Shown one piece after another: positions 29,731 through 39,206 of a stretch of DNA of 47,500 nucleotides (position 1 is its first letter; each line of letters begins with the position of its first letter). This DNA is from Symbiodinium natans (lineage: Eukaryota > Sar > Dinophyceae > Suessiales > Symbiodiniaceae), in the NCBI GenBank assembly GCA_905221605.1, contig CAJNDS010000002.1:1768938-1816437 (forward strand), written 5' to 3'. The translations under genes were made by a program, and so were the position numbers. The notes under the pieces were generated by a model, which was not told the origin of the DNA, made no database searches, and saw only the letters and a list, made by a program, of their open reading frames with translations.

Positions 29731-32100
29731 TGCATCTTCAAGCGAGAAAAACGGACACCCAAAAGAAAGCACTGAGGGTGTCCCTTTTGCTCGTTTGAAG
29801 ACACAGAAAGCGATTAAAAGGGACGCCCATTTTGGATTGGCAGCAAACCCACTGATGCTCATGATTCTCTCCCCCTACATATGGGCGATGGAACGGGTGT
29901 CCTTTTCAATCGTTTTCTGCATCTTCAAGGGAGGAAAAGGGACACCCCACAAGAAGGAAAAGTAACATAAGAGATAGGGAGGGAAATTGAAGAACTCCTC
30001 ATTTTACTTAGTCATTCCCTTTCCTCTCTTCTTGTCTGCTATTTTTCTGATTCGCTTCAAAAAGCAACATAAGGGAAAGGGGAATTCCTGAAGAGGAGAG
30101 AGGGAACCTATCTGTGAAGAGCAAGAATGGTTTTTTCTAATTCGAAAGGGAATAGGGAGAGACAAGGGAGAGATGATATGTACAGCTTTGCGCCTTATTT
30201 TGTGATTCCGTCTCCTTGCTTCCTGTCTCTTCTATTCCTTGCAGCACGCTTCCAGAAACATAGCATCCTTGTTATCTCTCCTCTCTCACTTCCCTTTCCC
30301 TTCTCTTCTTCTGCTTCCTTTAACTGATAAAACACAAGAAAGGAACTCATATGATAAAGCAGTGGAAGGGTAAGCAGAGGGTGACTCCTTGCGCGTGGAC
30401 CTTTCCATAATACTCCATCATATTCCTCCTCTCGGCCTATCTCTTCTGTTCCTTTCCTTACCCTTCTCCTTCTCATAGTTCTTCCTTTTTGTTTTTCTCA
30501 TTTCGAAAAGAAAGAGGGAAGGGAGAAACAAGGGAGAGAGGATAGACAAAGAAGAGTGCACATCTTCTCTGCGCCTTGTTTTGTCTCCCCCTCTTCTCCA
30601 TTCATCTCTCTTCTATTCTTTTCTTTGCTCTTCCCATTAAAAAAGCAATCCATTGTATCTCTCCTCTCTCCTTCTCTCTTCCTCCAACGGGTGTCCTTTT
30701 GGATCGTTTTCTGCATCTTCAAGTGAGAAAAAAGGACACCCAAAAGAAAACACTGAGGGTGCCCCTTTTGCTCGATTGAAGACACAGAAAACGATTAAAA
30801 AGGACGCCCATTTTGGATTGGCAGCAAACCCAGCTGATGCTCATGATTCTCTCTCTCCCTACATATGGGCGATGGGACGGGTGTCCTTTTCAATCGTTTT
30901 CTGCATCGTCAAGGGAGGAAAAGGAACACCCCACAAGAAGGAAAAGTAACATAAGAGATAGGGAGGGAAATTGAAGAACTCCTCATTTTACTTAGTCATT
31001 CCCTTTCCTCTCTTCTTATCTGCTATTTTTCTTATTCGCTTCAAAAAGCAACATAAGGGAAAGGGGAATTCCTGAAGAGGAGAGAGGGAACCTATCTGTG
31101 AAGAGCAAGAATGGTTTTTTCTAATGCGAAAGGGAATAGGGAGAGACAAGGGAGAGATGACATGTACAGCTTTGCGCCTTATTTTGTGATTCCGTCTCCT
31201 TGCTTCCTGTCTCTTCTATTCCTTGCAGCACGCTTCCAGAAACATAGCATCCTTGTTATCTCTCCTCTCTCACTTCCCTTTCCCTTCTCTTCTTCTGCTT
31301 CCTTTAACTGATAAAACACAAGAAAGGAACTCATATGATAAAGCAGTGGAAGGGTAAGCAGACGGTGACTCCTTGCGCGTGGACCTTTCCATAATACTCC
31401 ATCATATTCCTCCTCTCGGCCTATCTCTTCTGTTCCTTTCCTTACCCTTCTCCTTCTCATAGTTCTTCCTTTTTGTTTTTCTCATTTCGAAAAGAAAGAG
31501 GGAAGGGAGAAACAAGGGAGAGCGGATAGACAAAGAAGAGTGCACATCTTCTCTGCGCCTTGTTTTGTCTCCCCCTCTTCTCCATTCATCTCTCTTCTAT
31601 TCTTTTCTTTGCTCTTCCCATTAAAAAAGCAATCCATTGTATCTCTCCTCTCTCCTTCTCTCTTCCTCCAACGGGTGTCCTTTTGGATCGTTTTCTGCAT
31701 CTTCAAGTGAGAAAAAAGGACACCCAAAAGAAAACACTGAGGGTGCCCCTTTTGCTCGATTGAAGACACAGAAAACGATTAAAAGGGACGCCCATTTTGG
31801 ATTGGCAGCAAACCCAGCTGATGCTCATGATTCTCTCTCTCCCTACATATGGGCGATGGGACGGGTGTCCTTTTCAATCGTTTTCTGCATCGTCAAGGGA
31901 GGAAAAGGAACACCCCACAAGAAGGAAAAGTAACATAAGAGATAGGGAGGGAAATTGAAGAACTCCTCATTTTACTTAGTCATTCCCTTTCCTCTCTTCT
32001 TATCTGCTATTTTTCTTATTCGCTTCAAAAAGCACCATAAGGGAAAGGGGAATTCCTGAAGAGGAGAGAGGGAACCTATCTGTGAAGAGCCAGAATGGTT
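29730..32100. repeat. 984-bp tandem repeat, about 2.4 copies
   Basis: Copy 1 spans about 29730-30710, copy 2 30711-31694, and copy 3 is cut off at about 32100. Copies 1 and 2 are nearly identical along their whole length. Each contains short internal inverted repeats around GGGTGTCCTTTT and ATCGTTTTCTGCAT, and is rich in purine/pyrimidine tracts. Small open frames repeat at the same offset in each copy with no recognisable domain. Confidence 0.93.
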
Positions 32101-32141
32101 TTTTTCAAATTTATGCCCTTTCCTTTGTATCTACCACACAA

Positions 32142-32177
32142 AAACACGACTCTCAGCTTCCAAATAAACCCTATTTA
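32142..32177 (-). repeat. Right boundary inverted repeat of the 25.4-32.2 kb block
   Basis: This is the reverse complement of 25397-25432 with one clear mismatch. A G-rich run lies just outside the repeat at both ends. Confidence 0.85.
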
Positions 32178-32654
32178 AGCCTTGCACGGGGGCGGGGGGG
32201 TACAGTTATGAAAGGGAGTGGTTCAAAAGGGGGTAATATAGGGCCTTTTTTGATTAGAATAGGGTCTTGCGGGGGGGTTATTAGAGTGTAGTTAGAAATG
32301 GACCATCAGGGAATACTGGTAGGAGTTTTTTTCCGCTTCCTGGATTATGTAACTACTCCTTAAGGCTCCCTGAGCTTCTTTAAGGCTCCTTAGGTACCTA
32401 CCCCCCATGACCACCCTAAACCACCCATGAGCGCCCCTCTTTCAAGGACCCAATAAGTTGAGACCTAGACACTTCGGGGGTTTGAAAACATTGTACTCTT
32501 TTGGGGGTTCTTATGATGGTAAGGATTGTGGCATTTCGGGGTAGATTAAGACCCCAAATCCTAAACCCTAACTCCTAAAGGCAACCCTAGGTACCCGCAT
32601 TTTGGGAAGTAGGGTTTAGGGTTTAGGGTTTAGGGTGCCCAACATTGCCAAGCA
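32178..32654. other. Spacer with degenerate inverted-repeat element and first telomere-type repeats
   Basis: The segment 32340-32460 resembles the 36621-36753 mini-element (CTCCTTAGGTACCTACCCCC then ACCCACCCATGA-like sequence) but is degraded. TTTAGGG repeats begin near 32610. No exon continuing the MsrA-like gene was found here. Confidence 0.5.
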
Positions 32655-32667
32655 CTCAGCCCGGCAC

Positions 32668-35516
32668 CGTGCTTGGGTCACTGCCCTTTCCCACTGCCAG
32701 CTTCAGGCGATTGCCGTTGGCCTCAAGGATCTCCTGGAAAAACGGTACGCAACTTGGGGTTTAGGGTTTAGGGTTTAGGGTTTATCAGGATTTGGACCCT
32801 ATGGGTTCTTCGGACTCTGAGGCGTCCCTGAGCCCTGAACCCTAAACAACGCCCCAAACCCCAAACCCCAAACAACCCAACCCCCAGAAAAACCTCAGCC
32901 CCAAACCCCAAACCTTAAACAACCCAAAAGCACCCTAAGCCCTAGACCCTAAACAACTCTAACCCTAAAACCCTCAGCCCTAAGCCCAAAACCCCGCCAA
33001 TGCCTTGAAGTCCCTAAACCCTAAACCCTAAACCCTAAACCCTAAACCCTAAACCCCAAACCCTAAACCCTAAACCCTAAACCCTAAACCCTGCCTTGAA
33101 GTAGGGCGACTCCGAGCCACCAGGCAGGCCCAGCAGTGCTCGGTACTCCGGGCCTCGTGGCTTCCCGTCCTCGCGGAGCAGGGTTTAGGGTTTAGGGTTT
33201 GGGGTTTAGGGTTTAGGGTTTAGGGTATAGGGTTTAGGGTTGGGGTTTAGGGTTTAGGGTTTAGGGTACCAGGCAGGAGCTATAGCTGCTATAGAACTGC
33301 TTCTTTCTTTTCCTCTTAAGCAGGAGCTTGAGTCGTAAGGCCAGAGCTCCAGCCCCCTAGTAGGGCTTAAGGAATTTCAGAGTTTGGGGCAAGCCCTAAA
33401 GCCTGAAGCCCTAAGCCCTAAACCCTAACCCTAAACCAATAGACCCATAGACCCATAGACCCTAAACCCTAAACCCTAAACCCTAAACTCTAAACCCTCA
33501 TGCCAAAGTCCCTATCCCCACACCCTCCTCGCTCTCCCCTTCCTCGCCCTTACGGTCGCTGTCGCTCTCCACAGAAGGCAGCGGCACCTGGTATACCGAC
33601 TCAAACCCAGAACCCTAAACCCTAAACCCTAAATCCTAAACCCTGAACCCTAAACCCTAAACCCTAAACCCAAAATCCTAAACCCTACAAGGGTTGAGGA
33701 TGGGCGTGGAGTTTGCCGTGCGGGGCTGAAATAAAGTGCTCAAAGGGCTCACCTAGGGTTCATACTTAGCAAAATCTCCAGCAACCAGAAAAGACAAAAA
33801 TGCGGAGTTCGCTGTGATGGCGTGGGGGTTTAGGGTTTTGAGGGTTTGGGGTTTGGGCTTGGGGCTGCAGAGTCTGTGACAACGGACGCCCGGGACGAAC
33901 CATTTGGGCGGGGAGGAGCTTTGTGGGTCAAGATGACCCTAAACCCTAAACCCTCAACCCTAAACCCTTCAACCCTCAACCCTTCAACCTGAAGCCCTAA
34001 ACCCTAAACCCTAAACCTCTGGCCGCCGGGAGGAGCTTGGCAAAACTTACGATGGGACAAGGCACCAGGTCCAGGAACGCCTTGGCAAAGGTGCCGACTT
34101 TGTCGGGAGGTATGCCGGCGACCTCCACAGCCTCTCAAGGGACTGAAGGAGGGACCCTTAAAAGGGACCTTCTTTTTGAGGGGGTTGTTTGGGGGTTATG
34201 TAGGGGCTACGTAGGTATATAGGGACTATATCAGGTATATTTATGGGGGTTATACAGGGGAACAAGATGAAGGGCCCATTCTAGGAGTCCCTCCTTGTAC
34301 CCCTTAAGCCTCCGCGTGCCCGAGGATGGCGTAGTCGCGTCTCGGATACTCCATGTTATGGTAACAAACCTTGAAGCCAGAGGGTTTAGGGTTTAGGGTT
34401 TAGGATTTAGGGTTGTCAGGGAAGAGAGGAAGGAGCCGGGTAGCTTCTTGGGTAGAGGTATGACCTAGGAGCCCAAGTATAAGAAAAGTCAAAAGGCTAA
34501 ACCCTGAACCCTGAACCCTGAACCCTGAACCCTGAACCCTGAACCCTGAACCCTGAACCCTGAACCCTAAACCCTAAACCCTAAACCCTAAACCCTAAGA
34601 GTAGAGACTCAGAAGCCAGCTGATTGTTCACAGGCAGACCTCCCGCATAGCCGCTGATCGATGTGACCGACGCGCCCGATCGGCCGAGGAGCGAGGACTC
34701 CAGTGAGGTGCAGTCCTTGGTGGGCTAGGGTTTAGGGTTTAGGGTTTAGGGTTTAGGGTTTAGGGTTTAGGGTTTAGGGTTTAGGGTTTAGGGTTTAGGG
34801 TTTAGGGTTTAGGGTTTAGGGTTTAGGGTTTAGGGTTTAGGGTTTAGGGTTTAGGGTTTAGGGTTTAGGGTTTAGGGTTTAGGGTTTAGGGTTTAGGGTT
34901 TAGGGTTTAGGGTTTAGGGTTTAGGGTTTAGGGTTTCCCTGGTTCTTCGTAGGGAATGAGGGAATTACGGCCCCATATGTACCCTCAAGGGGTTATACAG
35001 GGTACGTCATTCCCTTATTCCCTACTAAGAACCAGGCAGTTTAGGCAATGGTCGGAAAAATATTCTCCCAAGTATGTGATCCTCTTGGACCCATATGAGG
35101 GCAGACAATCCTGGACAGATGATCCTCTTAAGCCCAAGACTAAGACAGGAAAATATGCAAAATATCCCAAGGGCCTACCTTGAGTCACTTTGGACGCGCC
35201 AGAATGAGCCCTGCCCAAAGTACATGTCCACAGGGGGACTGGTGGCCCCAACCGGTGCGGCCGCGGCCCCTAACAGCTGCGCCACCTGCGCTACATGTGC
35301 GAGGGCGCTCCTGCGGCGAGGGATGTCGGCTGTTTTCACAGGCCGGCTTCCATGCAGGAATGCCCGGTCCAGCCTATCTGGGCCTGTAAGAGCCCCAGAG
35401 AGGGGCTGGCGCCTGTTGTATTCCTTGCGCTCGGGCACAGCCACGACCAGTGCATAGCACGCGAGGGCAAGCGCGCTCCATCGTAGCAACCGCGGCGTGG
35501 AAAGCCGCGACGGCAT
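32668..35516 (-). CDS. msrA: MsrA-like peptide methionine sulfoxide reductase, six exons, 3' end missing
   Basis: MsrA enzymes reduce methionine-S-sulfoxide in proteins. Exons on the - strand are 35516-35187 (110 codons, ATG at 35516), 34715-34632, 34369-34310, 34131-34051, 33169-33095 and 32733-32668. Conserved pieces appear in the family's order: MYFGQGSFWRVQ (residues 98-109), VTSISGYAGG (127-136), VCYHN, YAILGHAE (to 158), VEVAGIPPDKV..FAKAF, GPEYRALLGLPGG, SPYF, and LKLAVGKGSD. Donors are GA, GT, GC, GT and GC. An extra in-phase acidic exon, 33599-33528 (SVYQVPLPSVESDSDRKG), is possible. The N-terminus has a hydrophobic stretch at residues 15-28, an R-rich segment, then a second Ala-rich hydrophobic stretch, as in dinoflagellate plastid leaders. 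The catalytic Cys of GCFW is Ser104 here. The final part (FPFY..AE.YHQFH) is absent before the repeat block. Confidence 0.78.
34132..34309 (-). mobile_element. Introner forming the third intron of the MsrA-like gene
   Basis: On the + strand the intron begins TCAAGGGACTGAAGGAGGGA, and its other end, inverted, reads TTAAGGGGTACAAGGAGGGA. The hexamer AGCCTC stands on both sides (34129-34134 and 34307-34312). Reading the - strand, the duplicated GAGGCT contains AG/GC, so one copy gives a GC donor and the other an AG acceptor. Excision restores GHAE-AVEV exactly. No telomere-type repeat is present in this intron. Confidence 0.75.
34496..34597 (+). repeat. CCCTGAA variant array grading into CCCTAAA
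   Basis: About nine CCCTGAA units are followed by five CCCTAAA units, inside the second MsrA intron. Confidence 0.92.
34726..34936 (+). repeat. Longest telomere-type array, about 30 TTTAGGG units
   Basis: This is an uninterrupted perfect run. It lies inside the first MsrA intron (34716-35186) and abuts the inverted-repeat element at 34938. Confidence 0.97.
34938..35036. mobile_element. 99-bp inverted-repeat mini-element
   Basis: Ends CCTGGTTCTTCGTAGGGAAT and, inverted, CCTGGTTCTTAGTAGGGAAT are inverted over about 30 bases. A single related end, AGTTCTTAGTAGGGAATGAG, occurs at 40549-40568. Confidence 0.85.
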
Positions 35517-35663
35517 GTCTTGTCAGAGACTTGATGCTGATGCATGCAGTAAGCTCCCTGAAAGCAGTATGCGATCTTACTTGTGTCTGTACATGTATGT
35601 TGGATATCATGCTCCAGCACAGAACTTGAGGGAAAGACCAATTCATCCATGAGCAAGTCTCCC

Positions 35664-35784
35664 TTAAACCCTAAACCCTAAACCCTAAACCCTAAACCCT
35701 AAACCCTAAACCCTAAACCCTAAACCCTAAACCCTAAACCCTAAACCCTAAACCCTAAACCCTAAACCCTAAACCCTAAACCCT
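35664..35784 (+). repeat. CCCTAAA array, about 17 units
   Basis: A perfect run upstream of the MsrA-like gene. On the - strand it directly follows the exon island at 35786-35876, so its GTTTAGGG start could act as the donor of an intron. Confidence 0.95.
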
Positions 35785-35785
35785 G

Positions 35786-35876
35786 CGGCACGCACCCAGT
35801 TGTCAGGTGCTGCAGGGGGCGCACCGTCCGCGACTTCTGCTGCGTCGGGATGCCCTTCTTTCCCCTCAGAGGCCAT
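35786..35876 (-). CDS. Exon island, unknown protein (possible start exon)
   Basis: The - strand reads ATG then ASEGKEGHPDAAEVADGAPP, AAPDNWVRA, upstream of which CCTAAG could be an acceptor. It is bounded on both sides by telomere-type repeats. There is no family resemblance. It may be the first exon of a gene whose later exons I could not place, or an alternative 5' exon of the MsrA-like gene. Confidence 0.35.
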
Positions 35877-36301
35877 CCCAGGTCGCTTCTACTTAGGGTT
35901 TAGGATTTAGGGTTTCGGGTTTCGTCTAGGATGGCCCTGAAAACCCTCTGGAAAATATTCCTATATGTGCCTTAAACCCAATAAGGGAAGCAAATAAATC
36001 AATATACAATATATATATATATATATATGTTTTCCCCTTGGCCTACCTAGTCGTTTGATATTGGTCGAGGGTGTAGGGTTTAGGGTTTATTGTCTGCTAT
36101 TCTCTTGCTACCAGTTACTTTTATTGCCATTACTACCGATTCGGAGCATTTTCAGTGTTCTTCCGCCCCTGGCCAAAGGCTCTGCTGGACTGTTGTTCCC
36201 GGCCCTTCCAAACCCTAAACCCTAAACTTCAACCCGAAAGCCCAAACCCTAATAAACCCCTAAACCCTAAACCCTAAACCCTAAACCCTAAACCCTAGAC
36301 C

Positions 36302-36395
36302 CTCTCTCCAGGTGCCCAGGCGGTCTCTATCGCGGTCGCGATCTCGCTTCTCCTTGCTACGACTTCCTCGGTGAGGCGGAGTCTCGCAAAAGAGT
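36302..36395 (-). CDS. Exon island rich in R, D and K (unknown, splicing-factor-like composition)
   Basis: After TTCCAG the - strand reads LFCETPPHRGSRSKEKRDRD, then RDRDRLGTWRE. The alternating RD/RS composition is typical of RNA-binding or splicing proteins but proves no family. The opposite strand also reads RS-rich because the sequence is near-palindromic in coding sense, so strand choice rests on the neighbours. Confidence 0.35.
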
Positions 36396-36620
36396 CTGGA
36401 ATCAAAATACGGGTGTAGGGTTTAGGGTTTAGGGTTTAGGGTTTAGGGTTTAGGGTTTAGGGTTTAGGGTACGTACATACTTATGAGAACGGAAAAGGTG
36501 GCATGCTTCACGAACCACAAGAGAGGCAGGAACAAGACAATGGGGATGGAAGCCCCCAACACCTAAACCCTAAAGGCTAAACCCTAAACCCTAACCCTGA
36601 ACCCTGAACCCTAAACTTAC

Positions 36621-36753
36621 AGGGTTCTTAAGGGAGGGAGGTTCAAGGGGGGTATGTAACCCAAGGTTCCCTAACACTCCCTGCGGCTCCCTAAGCTTCC
36701 CTAAGGCTCCCTAGGTACACACCCCCCATGAACCCCCCTCACTTAAGAACCCT
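36621..36753. mobile_element. 133-bp inverted-repeat mini-element
   Basis: The left end AGGGTTCTTAAGGGAGGGAG and the inverted right end AGGGTTCTTAAGTGAGGGGG match over about 38 bases. The interior holds repeated CTCCCTAAG-type words. A degraded relative lies at 32340-32460. Confidence 0.85.
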
Positions 36754-36791
36754 ATAATAAACCCCAAACCCCAAACCCTAAACCCTAAACA

Positions 36792-37169
36792 CTAAATTAA
36801 ACCGAGGACATTGTGTTGAAAAGTGTTGAGCCGCCGGCTGCTCCTGGCTGTACGTCTTTTTCGGCTGGCACTTTTCTTCGGCTTCTTCTCTTCCTTCACC
36901 TTCTTTGGCATTACCATTCTTTGATGATATTGTTGTACTATATTCTATAACAGTAGTTATTCGATGTGCTAAACCCTAAACCCTAAACCCTAAACCCTAA
37001 ATCCTAAACCCTAAACCCTAAACCCTAAACCCTAAACCCTAAACCCTATTGTGATACTCGTCTTAAAGGCCTCTTTGGCTTCTTTGGCTGCTTTGGCAGC
37101 TTTGCTCTCCTTGGCTTCCTTCAGCTCGCTTTCTTTGCTCGCCGGGGGGCCTGGCGAAGGAGATGGCAT
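36792..37169 (-). CDS. Small lysine-rich protein gene, two exon islands
   Basis: The first exon starts with ATG at 37169, directly after an in-frame TGA. It reads MPSPSPGPPASKESELKEAK, ESKAAKAAKEAKEAFK, ending near 37047 against telomere-type repeats. The second island, 36911-36792, reads MPKKVKEEKKPKKSASRKRR, TARSSRRLN and ends with TAG. The strongly basic tail resembles a nuclear localisation or chromatin-binding tail of a small nuclear protein, which is inference. The join between them is not fixed in phase, so these could be two separate genes. The repeat tract 36968-37047 lies between. Confidence 0.45.
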
Positions 37170-37357
37170 TCAGCGACCGCGGCAAGGAGGCCTAAACCCT
37201 AAACCCTAAACCCTAAACCCTAAACCCTAAATACTAAATGCTAGCATCCCTAATCGGGATTATCGTACCCCGTGCTATAATCCCCTATTAAGGACTGCTA
37301 GTGCAAAGGGGGGGACATCCCAAGGTGGAGGGCTACGAGGTGAGACGAAAAACGCAC

Positions 37358-38035
37358 CTGGCTCTTCTTTGCTCTCCTCCACAAGGCTGCGACAAGAAAG
37401 GCAAAGTTGTGCGGCTGCATCGGCTTTCGGGCACCATCGTCATTCTCAGGGTAGCTTCATGGGCCCGTAATAGTATGGTCCCTAACCTCCTTCAAAAATG
37501 TGTGGGCCCTTCATCTGTCTAGGGTAGAAAAGGGGTAAAGAAGGGGTACATAAGGGATACTCTTTCCAGGGACGCGCCCATACTAAGGGACCAAGTACAA
37601 CTACCCTAAGAGTCATGCATCATCCCCCTACGACTACCGAATGCAAGATTGCGTCCTGCTCGTCGCTGGCCTTTTCTCGGGACTCAGCCGATGCCCTTGG
37701 CAAGGTCTGAAAAGAGGGGACGCTAATATAGACCCCCAAATAGTAGGATTCCCTAGAGGATCCCAATACGGTACCCCTATTTTCGGAAACCCCAACATAG
37801 CTTGAACAGCATGCCGGTCGTCCCACGTCAGAGACTGAAATATCTTTAGAGGATGTGGAAACCCACGGCTGCAAGAACTGCAGACACGCAGCTAGCTAAC
37901 CCTGCTCCCGCAACTGAAACTGCAAGAACTCTCCCTTCGCAAGCTGAGGCGGCAGCTCTTGAGAAGGTTTAGAGGCCTGGCAGCACAAATGTCCCAAACT
38001 CTCTTTGCCGCCTGCTGCTGGTTTTCGGTCATTTC
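37358..38035 (-). CDS. Unknown protein, four in-phase exon islands
   Basis: Exons are 38035-37901 (EMTENQQQAAKRVWDICAA onward), 37868-37797 (PWVSTSSKDISVSDVGRP onward), 37706-37638 (TLPRASAESREKASDEQD, AILHS) and 37444-37358 (NDDGARKPMQPHNFAFLVAA, LWRRAKKSQ). All junctions are phase 0 with GT donors and AG acceptors. The first intron would be only 32 nt, so that boundary is doubtful. The second intron (37707-37796) is an inverted-repeat element and the third (37445-37637) contains another. No family was recognised and neither end of the gene is defined. Confidence 0.5.
37449..37607. mobile_element. Inverted-repeat mini-element within an intron
   Basis: Ends AGGGTAGCTTCATGGGCC..TAGTATGGTCCCT and, inverted, AGGGTAGTTGTACTTGG..TAGTATGGGCGC match imperfectly. 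It fills most of the 37445-37637 intron. A related right end (GGGACCATGGAACTACCCT) is at about 38370-38388. Confidence 0.65.
37707..37796 (-). mobile_element. GGTTTCCGAAAA-family element acting as an intron
   Basis: On the - strand it begins GTTGGGGTTTCCGAAAATAG and ends CCCCTCTTTTCAG. The ends are imperfect inverted repeats. It separates two phase-0 exons. Relatives lie at 45950-46043 and 47150-47252. Confidence 0.65.
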
Positions 38036-38670
38036 CTCACGAAGGGACACTCCTTATGTACCCAAACTACGATACTCACGATCCTGTTACAGGAACTCTG
38101 GCAAGTCCTTTCCTTGACTGAGGGTATGTACCCCTAACCTACTACAATCCCCATTCTGGGAAGTCTAGCATAGGAACCCCTTAGTTTGGTAAGCCTCCGT
38201 AGGGTGCACGCTGAATAGGTGCATGGAAGCCGAGGCAAGATCTCAGATGTCGGGCCATGAAGCTATCATGGGATCTTGCAGGTTCCAACCCTAAACCCTA
38301 AACCCAAAACCCTAAACCCAAGGGCCCATACTTCAGACCCCTTCAAAGGAGGCAAGGGACCATATGAAGGGACCATGGAACTACCCTGAGAAGGTTAAGG
38401 AGCCCTAGGCCCTAAACCCCCAAGCCCTCCAAACCCCGTACCCCTGAACCCTAAATCCTAGACCCGAAACTCCTAAACCCTAATTTTTCCCTAAACCCTA
38501 AACCCTAAGCCCTGAACCCTGAACCCTAACCCTAAACCCTGAACCCTAAACCCTAAACCCTAAACCCTAGACCCAAGAAGCCCAACGAGCGTTGGGATGT
38601 GGCGCCAAGCCCCGCCTCGGGAGCTGCCGGCCCCGTCTCCTGTTCATAAGGAAGCAGGAGGGTGCAAGGG

Positions 38671-38745
38671 AGGGTTTAGGGTTTAGGGTTTAGGGTTTAG
38701 GGTTTAGGGTTTAGGGTTTAGGGTTTAGGCTTTAGGGTTTAGGGT
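38671..38745 (+). repeat. TTTAGGG array
   Basis: About ten units with one TTTAGGC variant, next to an exon-like island (38583-38655) that is open on both strands and could not be assigned. Confidence 0.9.
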
Positions 38746-39206
38746 CCAAGGCTTAACGCGGATGTAAAGAGAGCAACCCTTCCCGACTTCCCAAGTATTC
38801 CCAAGTGAGAACTAGTAAGCCATGTTCAACGAGAACTCATCGGAGCCCTTAGAAGACAGTCCAATTACGTATGGAACCCATACATCACCATGAATGCCCT
38901 TTTACAGTCCTCCGTGAGGGAGAAGCAGTTCCCCATGCATGTCAGTGTCCATCTAAAAGTGTAACAGGTATGATACATATCCTGTCCTCTTATAGAATAA
39001 AACAACACCGTACAGAGATAAGAACGTAGGAATAGCAAGCGGAAAACTTCAAAATTCAGGTTAGTTGTGACATAGAAAAGAAGAGCAACAGCAAAATCAA
39101 GCAGACTGTAGTATAAAGAAAATATGCTAAACGTACGTGCAATGACTACTTAACAATCATCATCATGGTTGACTCTTACAAGAAAGGCAGCAGGAACAAT
39201 CATACA
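38746..39206. other. No gene seen
   Basis: AT-rich unique sequence without telomere-type repeats or convincing open frames. Confidence 0.5.

Noticed and set aside
29209-29965. Long open frames on both strands with LAKFCP/FGQILPG repeats
   Set aside because: They follow from the 87-bp self-complementary tandem unit and appear equally in several frames.
30127-31933. Small open frames repeated at 984-bp spacing
   Set aside because: They recur only because of the tandem duplication and have low-complexity, purine-rich composition and no domains.
32635-32745. + strand exon-like reading PNIAKHSARHRAWVTALSHC
   Set aside because: The opposite strand encodes the MsrA segment EANGNRLKLAVGKG, which has family support.
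33105-33180. + strand exon-like reading GDSEPPGRPSSARYSG
   Set aside because: The opposite strand is the MsrA exon with GPEYRALLGLPGG.
34726-34936. A true chromosome end (telomere)
   Set aside because: The array is interstitial, flanked by exons of one gene, and other tracts nearby have the opposite orientation.
37385-37450. + strand reading CDKKGKVVRLHRLSGTIVIL
   Set aside because: The - strand reading (NDDGARKPMQPHNFAFLVAA) has an AG acceptor, a GTGCGT donor and matching phase with neighbouring exons.
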